DNA of 64,000 nt. Source: Gemmatimonadota bacterium. Its GTDB lineage: Bacteria > Gemmatimonadota > Gemmatimonadetes > Gemmatimonadales > Gemmatimonadaceae. The translations under genes and the position numbers were made by a program. This document shows, piece by piece, positions 49,372-59,030 of this stretch. The notes under the pieces were generated by a model. That model had not been told where the DNA came from. It saw nothing but the letters and a program-made list of their open reading frames with translations, and did not search any database. The stretch covers positions 434,001 through 498,000 of the forward strand of contig JADKAQ010000046.1 of NCBI GenBank assembly GCA_016719105.1. Direction: 5' to 3'. Numbering within the stretch: the stretch's first letter is position 1; every line of letters begins with the position of its first letter.

Positions 49372-49993
49372 GCCGCGACCTCCCGCGCCTGCTGCCGGTC
49401 GTCGCCGCAACCATCGCCGCCCTGCTCCTCGTGCTGCGCGCCGCGTCGTTTGTCCCCATGACCGACGCGCGCGGCGAGTCGGCGTGGGTCCGGCTGTCGT
49501 GGAGCGCACGCCCCGAGCGCATCGAGCAGTGCCGTCGCCTGTCGGATGCGGAACTCGCCGAGCGTCCCGAGCACATGCGCCTGCGGCTGGAGTGCGAGGG
49601 GCGCTTTGCCCGCTACCTGTTGCAACTGACGGTTGACGGCACCGCCGCGCTGGCCGACACGGTGCAGGGCGACGGGTTGCGGCACGACCGCCCCATGCAC
49701 GTGCTGCGCGAGCATCCGCTACACCCCGGCGCCCGCCGCCTCAGGCGACCCTCGTTCGATTGGACTCGACCACCGCCACCGCTGGGGACTCGCCCGCCGG
49801 CGAGCAGGGTACGGTGCTCGGGGATCGCGAAACACGCGAGCGAGAGGAGCGCGTGCGCCGCACCGGCGAGTCCATCCCACCCCGCCTTTCGCTCGATACC
49901 ACGATTACACTTGGAGCAGGGCGGGTCGTCCTCATCACCTATGACGGCACGCGCCGTACGCTGGTGGCGCGGACCGGGAGTGCGCCCCCATGA
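49368..49993 (+). CDS. membrane-anchored protein of unknown function (one frame break)
   Basis: About 208 residues if a missing base at 49741-49743 is restored (..GARRLQATLVRLDSTTATAG..). GTG 49368 has AGGGGGG upstream and overlaps the corrected stop of the cytochrome b gene. One N-terminal helix (LLPVVAATIAALLLVLRAASF) is followed by a polar domain with CRRLSDAELAERPEHMRLRLECEG and a C-terminal beta-rich part. No family was recognised. Its place between the cytochrome b fusion and heme A synthase suggests a role in the same electron-transfer system. Confidence 0.55.
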
Positions 49994-50036
49994 CGTCGCT
50001 CCGGCCCTGCGATCGACCCCGCGCCAGGCGCCGCCC

Positions 50037-51140
50037 ATGCGCCCTGGCACACGACCATCGTCATCGACATGGATCCGCCTGACATCACGTCCCTCGGCCT
50101 CCAACGACCGCGCCGTACGGCGGTGGCTGTACGCCACCATGCTCTCAGTCGTCGCCGTGCTCGTCGTCGGCGGGATCACGCGCCTAACGGAAAGCGGGCT
50201 GTCGATCACCGTCTGGAAGCCCATCACCGGCGTCCTCCCCCCGCTGTCCGAATCGGCGTGGTTGCACGCGTTCGAGCAGTACCAGCAGATCCCCGAGGCG
50301 CAGACCGTCCACGCCGGAATCACGCTCGACAAGTTCAAGTCGCTCTTCTTCTGGGAGTGGGCGCATCGCCTGGTGGCGCGACTGGTGGGGCTGGTCATCG
50401 CGATCCCGTTTTTTGTCCTCCTGCTGCGCGGGTGCATTCGCCCGTCGCTGCGGCTGCGCATGGCCAACCTTCCGCTCCTCGTGACCCTGCAGGGGGCGAT
50501 GGGATGGTACATGGTGCAGAGCGGCCTGTCGGAGCGCACGTCCGTCTCGCAATACCGCCTCACCGCGCACCTCGCGCTGGCCATCATCATCTATGTCGTG
50601 GCGGCATGGACCGCCTTCCGCCTGCATCCGTCGAGCGAGTCGGACGCGGTCGCCATTGACCACACCACGCCTAACGGCGGCGCCGTCGCCCTCTCGGCGC
50701 TCGTCTTCGTCGTCATCCTCACCGGCGGCTTCGTGGCCGGACTCGATGCGGGGCTCGTCTACAACACCTTCCCATTGATGGGAGGGAGCGTTGTTCCGCC
50801 GACGTACGGCGACCTGGCGCCGATGTGGCGCAACTGGTTCGAGAATCCGGCGGCGGTGCAGTTCCATCACCGGACGCTGGCGCTCATCACGCTGGGCATC
50901 GCGCTCTGGTTTGCATGGCGGCGGCGGGCGGTGGCGAGTGACGCGGCCGCGCGGCGGGCGTGGATGTATGTGCAGCTGGCGGGTGTGCTGCAGGTGACGC
51001 TGGGTGTCGCGACGCTGCTGCTGCACGTCCCCATCTCGTTGGCGGCGCTGCACCAGGCGGGGGCGGTGGCGTTGTTGACGGCAACGATGTATGCGGGGGC
51101 GCGGGATGGGGTGGTGCGGAGTGGTCGCGCTGGCGCCTGA
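50037..51140 (+). CDS. ctaA: heme A synthase (COX15/CtaA)
   Basis: About 367 residues, eight helices. RRWLYATMLSVVAVLVVGGITRLTESGLSITVWKPITGVLPPL, FFWEWAHRLVARLVG, TLQGAMGWYMVQSGL, YRLTAHLALA, FVAGLDAGLVYNTFPLMGG and VQFHHRTLA are COX15-type motifs, with the conserved haem-binding histidines. It turns haem O into haem A for heme-copper enzymes, here probably the neighbouring subunit I. The start is uncertain: ATG 50037 is the first in this frame. An ATG at 49990 overlapping the upstream stop is out of frame and would need a base change. Confidence 0.9.
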   Translation: MRPGTRPSSSTWIRLTSRPSASNDRAVRRWLYATMLSVVAVLVVGGITRLTESGLSITVWKPITGVLPPLSESAWLHAFEQYQQIPEAQTVHAGITLDKFKSLFFWEWAHRLVARLVGLVIAIPFFVLLLRGCIRPSLRLRMANLPLLVTLQGAMGWYMVQSGLSERTSVSQYRLTAHLALAIIIYVVAAWTAFRLHPSSESDAVAIDHTTPNGGAVALSALVFVVILTGGFVAGLDAGLVYNTFPLMGGSVVPPTYGDLAPMWRNWFENPAAVQFHHRTLALITLGIALWFAWRRRAVASDAAARRAWMYVQLAGVLQVTLGVATLLLHVPISLAALHQAGAVALLTATMYAGARDGVVRSGRAGA

Positions 51141-51247
51141 CGTGTACTGCTCGGCACCGGAATTCCACTTGCCCTGCGCCGGGCATCGATCATCTTCGCG
51201 TGGTGCCCCTCGCCACCCCATCGACGTTCGACCGCTGACACGCACCC

Positions 51248-52285
51248 ATGCCCCTCGTCGCTCACTCCTCGCTCCCATCCTTCGAAGACCTGCGCCGCGC
51301 CGGCCATGAGGTGCTGTCGCTCGACGGTGCGCTGCACCAGGACATCCGCGAGCTGCACATCGGCCTGCTGAACATGATGCCCGACGCGGCGCTGCGCGTG
51401 ACGGAACGGCAGTTCCTGCGCATGGTGGGGAACTCCAACAAGATCGTGCAGATGTACGTGCACCTCTTCACGGTCCCCGGGCTCGAGCGCAACGAGGAGA
51501 CGCGCGCCTACATCGACCGGCACTACACAACGTTCGACGCGCTGCGCGCCGAGGGGCTGGATGCGCTCATCATCACCGGCGCCAACGTCGCCAACCCGGC
51601 GCTCGACGAGGAGCCGTTCTGGCAGCCGCTCGAGGAGGTCGTCGAGTGGGCGTCGCAGCACGTGACGTCGGTCCTCTGCTCCTGCCTCGCCACGCACTCC
51701 CTCCTCAAGCACTTCCACGGGATCGACCGCGCGTTGCTGCCGAGCAAGCGCTGGGGGGTGTACGACCACCGCGTGACGAGGCCTGGGCACCCCCTGCTCC
51801 GCGACGTCAACACGCGCTTCAACGTCCCGCATTCCCGGAACAACGACATCGACCGCGCGCAGTTCGAGCGGGCAGGACTCACCGTGCTGGCCGAGAGCGC
51901 CGAAGGGGGCGTGCACCTGGCGGTGAGCGCCGACCAGTTCCGCATCGTCTACTTCCAGGGGCACCCGGAGTACGACATCAATAGCCTGCTGAAGGAGTAC
52001 GTACGCGAGGCGCACCGCTGGTTCGCAGGTGAGCGAGACGACGTCCCCCCGTACCCCGAGCACTACGTCACCGACGCGGCCGCCGCCGTCATCGAACGAT
52101 GGTGGGATGAGGCGCGCGCGGCCCGGAAGGCGGGCGCGACGCTCCCAAACTTTCCGGAACAGGACGTGGTGCAGCTGCTGGACAACACGTGGGGCGACAG
52201 CGGCAAGGCGTTCTTCAACAACTGGCTCGGGGCCGTCTACAAGCTCACGCACCGCGATCGCAACGGGTCTTCGACGATGGCGTAG
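51248..52285 (+). CDS. metA: homoserine O-succinyltransferase
   Basis: 345 residues, slightly longer than usual. LHIGLLNMMPDAALRVTERQFLRMVGNSN is the MetA start. The nucleophile Cys is in SVLCSCLATHS (about residue 144), and RWGVYDHRV and YFQGHPEYD (His and Glu of the triad, about 238) complete the site. It acylates homoserine in methionine synthesis; succinyl or acetyl use cannot be decided from sequence alone. It converges with metZ, which uses O-succinylhomoserine. The 107 bases upstream show no riboswitch that I can recognise. Confidence 0.93.
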   Translation: MPLVAHSSLPSFEDLRRAGHEVLSLDGALHQDIRELHIGLLNMMPDAALRVTERQFLRMVGNSNKIVQMYVHLFTVPGLERNEETRAYIDRHYTTFDALRAEGLDALIITGANVANPALDEEPFWQPLEEVVEWASQHVTSVLCSCLATHSLLKHFHGIDRALLPSKRWGVYDHRVTRPGHPLLRDVNTRFNVPHSRNNDIDRAQFERAGLTVLAESAEGGVHLAVSADQFRIVYFQGHPEYDINSLLKEYVREAHRWFAGERDDVPPYPEHYVTDAAAAVIERWWDEARAARKAGATLPNFPEQDVVQLLDNTWGDSGKAFFNNWLGAVYKLTHRDRNGSSTMA

Positions 52286-52350
52286 ACCCCGAGGATCCGC
52301 TCGGACTCCTCAAGCGCGGTGATGCGCCGTGATCGGGTGATGCGGGTCGA

Positions 52351-53520
52351 CTACCGGGACGCGAGCAGCGCCTGGTCGAGATCCGCCACCACGTCCACGA
52401 CTGCCTCCAAGCCAACGGACACCCGAACGAGTCCCGGGGTAATCCCGACCGCTCGGCGCTCTTCCTCGCTGAGCTTGGCGTGCGTCGTGGACGCCGGATG
52501 CGTCGCGATGGTCCGCGTATCACCCAGGTTGGCCGTCAGTGAGCAGAGACGGAGCGCGTTGAGGAACCGTCGTCCCCGGTCGATGCCCCCCTTCACGGTG
52601 AAGGCCACGAGCCCGCCCCCCGACGACATCTGCCGTCTCGCGACGTCGTACTGCGGGTGCGACGGGAGGAAGGGATAGCGGACCTGCTCCAGATCGGCGC
52701 TGCTTTCCAGGTGTTGTGCGACGGCGAGCGCGTTCGAGGCGTGGCGCTCCATGCGCAGCGAGAGCGTCTCCAGGCTCTTGGACAGGACCCACGCGTTGAA
52801 CGGCGAGAGTGCGGGGCCGGTGCTCCGGCAGAAGGTGTAGATCTGGGCGATGAGGTCCTTTCGCCCGACCACCACGCCCCCCATCACGCGCCCCTGTCCG
52901 TCGATGAACTTGGTCGCCGAGTGCACCGAGAGGTGCGCCCCGTGCCGCAGTGGCTGTTGGAGAACCGGTGTCGCCATGCAGTTGTCGACCACGAGCAGAA
53001 CGCCCCGCGCCGCCGCGAGCGCGCCAAGGGCGTCCATGTCGGCGATCTCAAGCCCCGGATTCGTCGGGGTCTCGACGTAGATCATGCGCGTGGCCGGTGT
53101 GATGGCCGCCTCCCACCCGTCGATCCCGTCGGCGACGTCGACGTAGCTGTGCGTGATCCCGAATCGTGGAATGATCTTCGTGAGGATCGTGTGCGTCGAT
53201 CCGAAGATCGCGCGCCCCGACACGATGTGGTCCCCGACCCCGAGCAGCCCCGCGAACGTGGCAAAGACCGCCGCCATCCCCGTCGCCGTGGCATACCCGG
53301 CCTCGGCGCCCTCGAGGAGGCACATCTTGTCGACGAACTCGGTGACGTTCGGGTTGGTGAAGCGGCTGTAGATGTTGCGTTCGATCTCGTCGGCGAAGGC
53401 GGCGCGCATCTCCTCGGCGTCGTCGAAGACGAAGCTCGAGGTGAGGTAGACGGGGACGGAGTGCTCCTTGTGGGGGGAGCGCTCGGCTTGGGTGCGGATG
53501 GCGGGGGTCTCGTTATGCAC
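52351..53520 (-). CDS. metZ: O-succinylhomoserine sulfhydrylase (trans-sulfuration PLP enzyme)
   Basis: 389 residues from GTG 53520, with GGAG seven bases upstream; an ATG 14 codons earlier is possible. TSSFVFDDAEEMRAAFADE, YSRFTNPNVTEFVDKMCLLEGAEAGYATATGMAAVF, VETPTNPGLEIADM and the PLP lysine in VHSATKFIDGQG (about residue 200) are all present. IATHPASTTHAKLSEEERRAVGI fits MetZ rather than cystathionine gamma-lyase. It makes homocysteine directly from O-succinylhomoserine and sulfide, so the pair with metA forms the direct sulfhydrylation route. Confidence 0.92.
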   Translation of the reverse strand: MHNETPAIRTQAERSPHKEHSVPVYLTSSFVFDDAEEMRAAFADEIERNIYSRFTNPNVTEFVDKMCLLEGAEAGYATATGMAAVFATFAGLLGVGDHIVSGRAIFGSTHTILTKIIPRFGITHSYVDVADGIDGWEAAITPATRMIYVETPTNPGLEIADMDALGALAAARGVLLVVDNCMATPVLQQPLRHGAHLSVHSATKFIDGQGRVMGGVVVGRKDLIAQIYTFCRSTGPALSPFNAWVLSKSLETLSLRMERHASNALAVAQHLESSADLEQVRYPFLPSHPQYDVARRQMSSGGGLVAFTVKGGIDRGRRFLNALRLCSLTANLGDTRTIATHPASTTHAKLSEEERRAVGITPGLVRVSVGLEAVVDVVADLDQALLASR

Positions 53521-53833
53521 GCAACGGCTCCAGCGAGGTGTGCTTGCGACGTCCCATCGCATGACGACGGCCGAGTGCGTCGTTCACGATCCGGGAGATG
53601 GTCGTGATCGGGCGGGGACTGGCGTCTCGACGGATGCGTGGAAGTATGTAGCGCGTCCACGTGTGGCGCGAGCACAGCGCACCGCCGGCCATCGCGCTTC
53701 GAGGGAGATCGCAGCCGACGTCCCCGCTCGACCTCGACGTCGGCACCACTCGCCGTCGCGCCCGATGCAGCTGACGGTGGCGCGCGTCGACCGGCCGCCG
53801 ATTCCCGCTGATCATCCGGCCGGACGGGCGTCG
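53521..53833. other. intergenic leader of metZ
   Basis: 313 bases between the histidine kinase stop and the metZ start. It must hold the metZ promoter. I looked for a SAM-type riboswitch and for terminator hairpins and recognised neither. Confidence 0.5.
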
Positions 53834-56188
53834 TCACCCCCGGGGGCGGAACGCTTCCGGGGTGAGGGCCAGGCGCAGGAGCGCGGCCAGTTCCTCGAAG
53901 CGGAACGGCTTCCCGATGAAGTGCGTGTTGGCGTCGAGCTCGTTGCCGATCGGGATCGCGTCCGACGGGTAGCCGGAGACGAAGAGGGTCGGGAGGCCGG
54001 GGAGGCGGGTTCTCACCTGCCGCGCGAGGTCGCGCCCGTTCATGTCGGGCATGATCACGTCCGTCATGAGCAGGTCGATCCGCCTCCGGTGCGCCTCGAG
54101 TAGCGCGAGGGCAGACTGGGCGGAGCTGGCCGCGAGCACCTCGTAGCCGAGGCGTTCGAGCAGGAGGCTCGTCATCCGCCTAACGCCTGGTTCATCCTCC
54201 ACGAGGAGAATGGTGCCACCCTGAGCGATCGTGGTCGCTGGCGTGTAGCGCTCGCGGGTTGCATCGGCCGCTGCCCGATGCGCGGGGAAGTAGAGCTCGA
54301 AGGTGGTGCCCATCCCCGGCGCGCTGGTGACGACGATGTGGCCCTTCGCCTGGCGGACGATCCCGTACACGGTGGCGAGGCCGAGCCCGGTCCCCTTCCC
54401 CAGGTCCTTGGTCGTGAAGAAGGGTTCGAAGATGTGCTCGAGCACTTCGGGCGGCATGCCGCCGCCGTCGTCGCGGAAGGTGAGCACGGCGTGCTCGCCC
54501 GATATCGCCCCGGGGTGACGGTCGACGTGCGCGTGGTCGAGCACCACGTTCCGGGTGGCGATATGCACGCGCCCCACGCCGGCGATCGCATCTCGGGCGT
54601 TGACGCAGAGGTTCGCGAGGACCTGGTCCACCTGTGAGGGATCGATGTGGACCGGCCAGCTGTTGGGGTCGGGGTCCCACTCAACGTGGACGTTCTCGCC
54701 GATGACCCGCCGCAGCATGCGGAGCATGCCGGTGACCTTGGCGTTGAGGTCCAGCATCACCGGCAGCGTCGTCTGCCGGCTGGCGAAGGCGAGGAGCTGC
54801 CGCGTGAGCTCCGCGGATCGGCGCGCGGCGTCCTGCGCCTCGCGGAGGTACTCGGCGACGCGATCGTTCGAGCCCAACTCGGAGAGCGACATCTCGAGGC
54901 CGCCGAGGATGACGCTGAGCATGTTGTTGAAGTCGTGCGCGACGCCGCCGGCGAGTCGGCCGATCGCCTCGAGGCGCTGCGCGTCGTGGAGCTGCGCCTG
55001 AAGGCGGGCGGAATGCTCCATTGCCTCGTGGCGCTCGGTAATGTCGAGCACCGTTCCGGTCACCCGCTCTGGAGTCCCGTCGGGGCGCAGCGCCACCTCG
55101 CCCCGGGTGTGCACCCACTTGGTGGTGCCGTCAGGGAGAAGGAGGCGGTGCTCGAACTCGAAGGGCCGACGCGTGTCCACAGCAATGTTGACGGCAGACT
55201 TCACCGCCTCGAGGTCGGCTGGGTGAACGCGCGAGAAGAACTCCGGGAGCGTGGCACGGGCGCCGTCCGGTTCCATGCCGAAGATGCGGTACACCTCGCT
55301 CGACCACTCGAGGTGCTCGGTGGCGATGTCCATCTGCCAGTGCCCGAGGTGGGCGAGGTGCTGCGCCTCCTCATGCCGCGTTCGGGACTCCAGGAGCGAC
55401 GCCTCGAAGCGCTTGCGCTCGGAGATATCGCGCCAGATGCAGTAGAGCTGTGGCTCGCCCTCGGTCACCACCTGCGCGAGGGTGACTTCAACCGGGAACT
55501 CCGTACCGTCGCGGCGGCGGTGCACCCACTCGAAACGGTGGATCCCCTGCTCGTGCGCCACGGCCATCATCTCGTTGGCCGCGTCGCGCGAGGGACGCCC
55601 GTCAGGCTGGAGGAGCGGCGAGTGCTCGGACGGGTGCCGCTCGATGACCTCGTCCGGACGGTCGTACCCGAGCGCGCGGGCAGCCGCGACGTTGCACAGG
55701 ACGAAGCGGTTGCTCCCGTCGATGATCCAGCAGGGATCGGGCGAGCCGTCGAAGAGGCGCTGATAGCGTTCCTCGGACTCCCGCAGTCTCAGCTCCACCT
55801 GCTTGCGCGCGGTGATGTCGTCGTAGATCCCGAGGACCCCGATGACGGCACCGCTGTCGCCGAGGAGTGGCACCTTTGAAGTGCGCAGCCAGAGCAGGTC
55901 GCCGCTCGGGGAGGTCTGCGGTTCCTCGAAGTCAATGCGCGCGTGGCCGGACTCCATCACCGCGCGGTCGTCGGCCCGGTATTGTTCGGCCTGTGCCCGC
56001 CAGACCAGGTCGAAGTCGGTGCGCCCGACGACGGCGGCGGGGCCCTCGACCCCGGCGTCCCGCGCAAACAACGTGTTGCATCCGAGGTACCGCAGCTCGC
56101 GGTCCTTCCAGAAGATGCGTATCGGCACGCCCTCCACGATGTGCTGGAGGAGGCCGACCGAGGCGAAGGGGGAGGGAGCGTCAGGCAT
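53834..56188 (-). CDS. soluble PAS-PAS-PAS hybrid sensor histidine kinase with receiver domain
   Basis: 784 residues without membrane helices. Three PAS/PAC units (about 10-130, 140-265, 275-395; each ends with DIT.RK-like PAC signatures). The dimerisation helix has GGVAHDFNNMLSVILGG (phospho-His about residue 416), then N-box LANLCVNARDAI, G1 FRDDGGGMPPEV, F-box FEPFFTTKDLGKGTGLGLATVYGI. The C-terminal receiver has LLVEDEPGVRR, the phospho-Asp in LLMTDVIMPDMNGRDL (about 710) and the Lys in FIGKPFR. With no output domain, it must pass phosphate to another protein. No cognate regulator is next to it. Confidence 0.93.
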   Translation of the reverse strand: MPDAPSPFASVGLLQHIVEGVPIRIFWKDRELRYLGCNTLFARDAGVEGPAAVVGRTDFDLVWRAQAEQYRADDRAVMESGHARIDFEEPQTSPSGDLLWLRTSKVPLLGDSGAVIGVLGIYDDITARKQVELRLRESEERYQRLFDGSPDPCWIIDGSNRFVLCNVAAARALGYDRPDEVIERHPSEHSPLLQPDGRPSRDAANEMMAVAHEQGIHRFEWVHRRRDGTEFPVEVTLAQVVTEGEPQLYCIWRDISERKRFEASLLESRTRHEEAQHLAHLGHWQMDIATEHLEWSSEVYRIFGMEPDGARATLPEFFSRVHPADLEAVKSAVNIAVDTRRPFEFEHRLLLPDGTTKWVHTRGEVALRPDGTPERVTGTVLDITERHEAMEHSARLQAQLHDAQRLEAIGRLAGGVAHDFNNMLSVILGGLEMSLSELGSNDRVAEYLREAQDAARRSAELTRQLLAFASRQTTLPVMLDLNAKVTGMLRMLRRVIGENVHVEWDPDPNSWPVHIDPSQVDQVLANLCVNARDAIAGVGRVHIATRNVVLDHAHVDRHPGAISGEHAVLTFRDDGGGMPPEVLEHIFEPFFTTKDLGKGTGLGLATVYGIVRQAKGHIVVTSAPGMGTTFELYFPAHRAAADATRERYTPATTIAQGGTILLVEDEPGVRRMTSLLLERLGYEVLAASSAQSALALLEAHRRRIDLLMTDVIMPDMNGRDLARQVRTRLPGLPTLFVSGYPSDAIPIGNELDANTHFIGKPFRFEELAALLRLALTPEAFRPRG

Positions 56189-56484
56189 GGGGGGGCGTGC
56201 CGGCGCGCACCGGCATCCTCATCCAATATCGGCAGCCCGGTCCTCGCACGAAAGCGCGACCGGCAGATGGGTACGGCCTAACCGTGGATCAGCGGTTGGA
56301 AGTCGGTCGCTGAGCGTCGTCCAGCTCGACGAACAACGCCTTCGACGTCACGCCTTCGGCCACCGGCTTCAGGGAGTCGCGCACATGTCGGATGACCTGC
56401 AGGCGGCGACGTTTCCTGACACGCAACGGAGCGCCGAAACGATCGGCGCCCCGCCTCACATCTCCCCCGCTTCATCGCGACGAT
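56189..56484. other. intergenic region upstream of the histidine kinase
   Basis: 296 bases. A minus-strand open frame at 56289-56459 (56 codons from GTG, with GGGGGAG close by, ...SLKPVAEGVTSKALFVELDDAQ...) reads like protein. It has no family I know and is too short to accept; it may be a gene remnant. Nothing else was recognised. Confidence 0.3.
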
Positions 56485-58092
56485 CTACGGCAACGCAAAC
56501 ACGATCACCGCATTGTTCGACACAATCGCCACCCGCTGCTTCCCGTCCACCATATAGGTGATGGGCGCCGCACGAATGAAGCCGCCGGTCTGGAACTGCC
56601 AGAGCGCCTTCCCCGTGCTCGCATCGAGCGCGAAGAAATTCCCTTCGTTCGATCCGCTGAAGACCAACCCGCCGGCCGTGGCCATGAGCCCCGCCCACGG
56701 CGGTGAATGATGCCGGAATTCCCAGCGCATCTTCCCCGTCAACGGCTCCAGCGCCCGCACCGCCCCCGAGGCGCTGTCATTCTCCAGCGCCCGCTCGCCG
56801 CCCCCCATGAAGGGGTTGCCCGGCTCGTATTCCGCTTCGCGCTTGTAGTAGTACGACCCCATCTCGCGCGCATTCACGTAGAACAGGTTGGTGCGCGGGC
56901 TGTACGCCGGGCTGTTCCAGTTGGTCGCCCCTTGCAACGAGGGCCACACCAGCGTCCCCGAATCGCTCGGTTCCTTTCCGGGGATCACCTGCGCCTTCCC
57001 CGTGGCGTCGAGCCCCGTCGACCAGGTCTGCTTGGCGTAGTCGCGCCCGCCGATGAATTCCCCGGTCACACGATCGAGCGCGTAGTAGAACGCATTGCGA
57101 TTGGCCGTCAGCACCAACTTGCGCTTGGCGCCGTTCACCGTCGCGTCCACCAGCACCGGGATCTGGTTGGCGTCCCAGTCGTGCGTGTCGTGCGGCGTGA
57201 ACTGGAAAAACCACTTGAGCTTTCCGGTGTCGGCGTCGAGCGCCACGAGCGAGCAGGTGTACAGGTTGTCGCCGGGGCGCGAATCGCCGTTCCAGTCGGG
57301 ACCCGGGTTTCCAACGCCCCAGTACACGGTGTTCAACTCCGGATCGAACGCCCCCGTCAACCACGTGGGGCCACCACCGGTCTTCCACGAATCGCCTCCC
57401 CATGTCTCGTTCCCCGGCTCACCACTCCCCGGAATCGTGTGGAAGCGCCACGCCAGCTTGCCGGTGGTCGCATCGTACGCGTCGATGAAGCCGCGAATCC
57501 CCGCTTCACCCCCGCTCACGCCCACGAGGATCTTCCCCTTGATGGCCAGCGGCGCGAGGGTGAAGGCGTAGCCCAGCTTGTTGTCGGCGACCTCCACATC
57601 CCAGCGCACCGTGCCGCTGCGCGCATCGAGAGCGATGAGGTGCGCGTTGATCGTCGCCAGGTACACGGTGCTGTCCAGCAACGCCACGCCGCGGCTGGTC
57701 GGCAGGAAGCCGATCCACTTGGTCGTTGGGGGAATGGTCGGCGCATATCGCCACAGCGTGCGCCCCGTGCGCACGTCGAGCGCGGTGACAGCGCTCATGG
57801 TCTCCGACACGTACATCACGCCATCGGCCACCAACGGCGTGGCCTCGGCCATGAACTGCGTGTTCTGCAGTTGGTGCAGCCAGACCGGACGCAGCGCGGC
57901 CACGTTGGTCCGGTTGACCTGCGAGAGTCGCGAGAAGCGCTGCCCGCTGTAGCTCCCCGAGTAGGTCAGCCAATTGGCCGAATCACGCTCGGCAGCTGCA
58001 AGGCGGCTGAACGAGACCTGTGCGGCGAGTGGGGACGCGGTCGCGATCGTGGCCGACAGGGCGAGCGCGAGCGTACGTGCGGTGCGGGTCAT
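56485..58092 (-). CDS. PQQ-dependent dehydrogenase (quinoprotein alcohol dehydrogenase type)
   Basis: 535 residues from the ATG at 58092, giving a signal peptide ending SPLAAQ. Eight-bladed propeller with tryptophan-docking repeats (DA.TGKL.W). GVSGGEAGIRGFIDAYD holds the metal-binding Glu; NETWGGDSWKTGGGPTW, GVGNPGPDWNGDSRPGDNLYT and HDTHDWDANQIPVL (catalytic Asp, about residue 304) are typical. An Asp two residues after the catalytic Asp (DWD) is the pattern linked to lanthanide-dependent enzymes such as XoxF. It should oxidise an alcohol in the periplasm and pass electrons to the dihaem cytochrome c encoded just upstream; the genes overlap in an ATGA. Confidence 0.9.
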   Translation of the reverse strand: MTRTARTLALALSATIATASPLAAQVSFSRLAAAERDSANWLTYSGSYSGQRFSRLSQVNRTNVAALRPVWLHQLQNTQFMAEATPLVADGVMYVSETMSAVTALDVRTGRTLWRYAPTIPPTTKWIGFLPTSRGVALLDSTVYLATINAHLIALDARSGTVRWDVEVADNKLGYAFTLAPLAIKGKILVGVSGGEAGIRGFIDAYDATTGKLAWRFHTIPGSGEPGNETWGGDSWKTGGGPTWLTGAFDPELNTVYWGVGNPGPDWNGDSRPGDNLYTCSLVALDADTGKLKWFFQFTPHDTHDWDANQIPVLVDATVNGAKRKLVLTANRNAFYYALDRVTGEFIGGRDYAKQTWSTGLDATGKAQVIPGKEPSDSGTLVWPSLQGATNWNSPAYSPRTNLFYVNAREMGSYYYKREAEYEPGNPFMGGGERALENDSASGAVRALEPLTGKMRWEFRHHSPPWAGLMATAGGLVFSGSNEGNFFALDASTGKALWQFQTGGFIRAAPITYMVDGKQRVAIVSNNAVIVFALP

Positions 58093-58916
58093 GCGCCACC
58101 ACGCAGGGTCATCAGGTAGGACACGATGTCGTCGATCTCGGTGTTGGTGCACGCGGGGCCCGCACTGGGCATCAGGCTGGCGTGAAAGAGCTTCTCGAGC
58201 GCACGCAGGCGACGCTTCTCCAGCGAGTGAATCGCCCCGCCGGTGTCGCGCACCTGGATGGTGAAGGCGTCCTCGTTTACCCGGATCCCCGTGATCGGGG
58301 GGCCGCTCATCGGGACGGCACGCACCAGGAGATAGCGCACGTGCTCGGAGCCCGCGTACGAAATGCCCGGCCCCGCCGGCAGCTCGGCGCCGGGATCACG
58401 AAGGGCACGCCGCAGGTACGCGAGCCCGCGCGCCGCGCCCACGTTGGTGAGTTCCGGACCGATCACCCCGCCGGTGCCGCGCACGACGTGGCACGCCAGG
58501 CAGCCGCCGCGCCCGCGAAAGAGCGCCTCGCCCCGCGCCGCGTCGCCGGGCGCCACTTCTGGCGGACGATTGCCGAGCGAACGCACGTACGCCACCAGCA
58601 TCGACACCTCGTTAGGGCTCAACTGCCACGCCCCCGGCATTCCACGATCGTCGATTCCGTTGGCGATGAGCGTGGCGAGCGCCGTGTCGTTGGGGGCGCG
58701 ACCCAGGAGCGGGCGCTGGAGCGACGGCCCCACGCCGCCTGTCCCCTCGATCCCGTGGCAGCGCGCGCACTGGGCGTCGAAGAGCGTACGCCCCCGGGCG
58801 AGTGCGGCGCCACCGGCAGACGCGACCTGCTGCGCACGCGCCACCGCGGGACCAGCGAGCGTGAGGGCGCAGGCAAGGGCAAGTGGGGTCGCGCGGAGGG
58901 CGCGCGTACGTGGCAT
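58089..58916 (-). CDS. periplasmic dihaem cytochrome c, partner of the PQQ dehydrogenase
   Basis: 275 residues. The signal peptide ends near AVARAQQ. Two CxxCH haem sites: CARCHGIEGTGGVGP (about residue 50) and CLACHVVRGTGGVIGPELT (about 138). The last 90 residues resemble the dehydrogenase-associated cytochrome tail (..ITGIRVNEDAFTIQVRDTGG..IHSLEK..) seen in planctomycete/acidobacterial PQQ systems. It is the electron acceptor for the downstream quinoprotein and is translated together with it. Confidence 0.92.
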   Translation of the reverse strand: MPRTRALRATPLALACALTLAGPAVARAQQVASAGGAALARGRTLFDAQCARCHGIEGTGGVGPSLQRPLLGRAPNDTALATLIANGIDDRGMPGAWQLSPNEVSMLVAYVRSLGNRPPEVAPGDAARGEALFRGRGGCLACHVVRGTGGVIGPELTNVGAARGLAYLRRALRDPGAELPAGPGISYAGSEHVRYLLVRAVPMSGPPITGIRVNEDAFTIQVRDTGGAIHSLEKRRLRALEKLFHASLMPSAGPACTNTEIDDIVSYLMTLRGGA

Positions 58917-59030
58917 CGTGAATCTCCGGTGCGTGGCGTCGTGGCGTCCGGCAGGGGGCGACGTTGCACCGATCTACGACGCGCCGGCGTCCAGCGCCAG
59001 ATGTCGCCCCACCGTCCCGCGCGCGCCCGC

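Noticed and set aside
47562..51140. A single 1192-codon frame that would fuse heme A synthase to upstream sequence
   Set aside because: It crosses three genes and the promoter palindrome; only short segments read as real protein in this frame, because of single-base breaks in the cytochrome b gene.
51141..51247. SAM riboswitch upstream of metA
   Set aside because: No SAM-I, SAM-II or SAH core could be matched by eye; a covariance-model search would settle it.
56289..56459. 56-codon minus-strand frame that reads like protein
   Set aside because: Too short, no recognised family, weak start spacing; kept only as a remark on the intergenic region.
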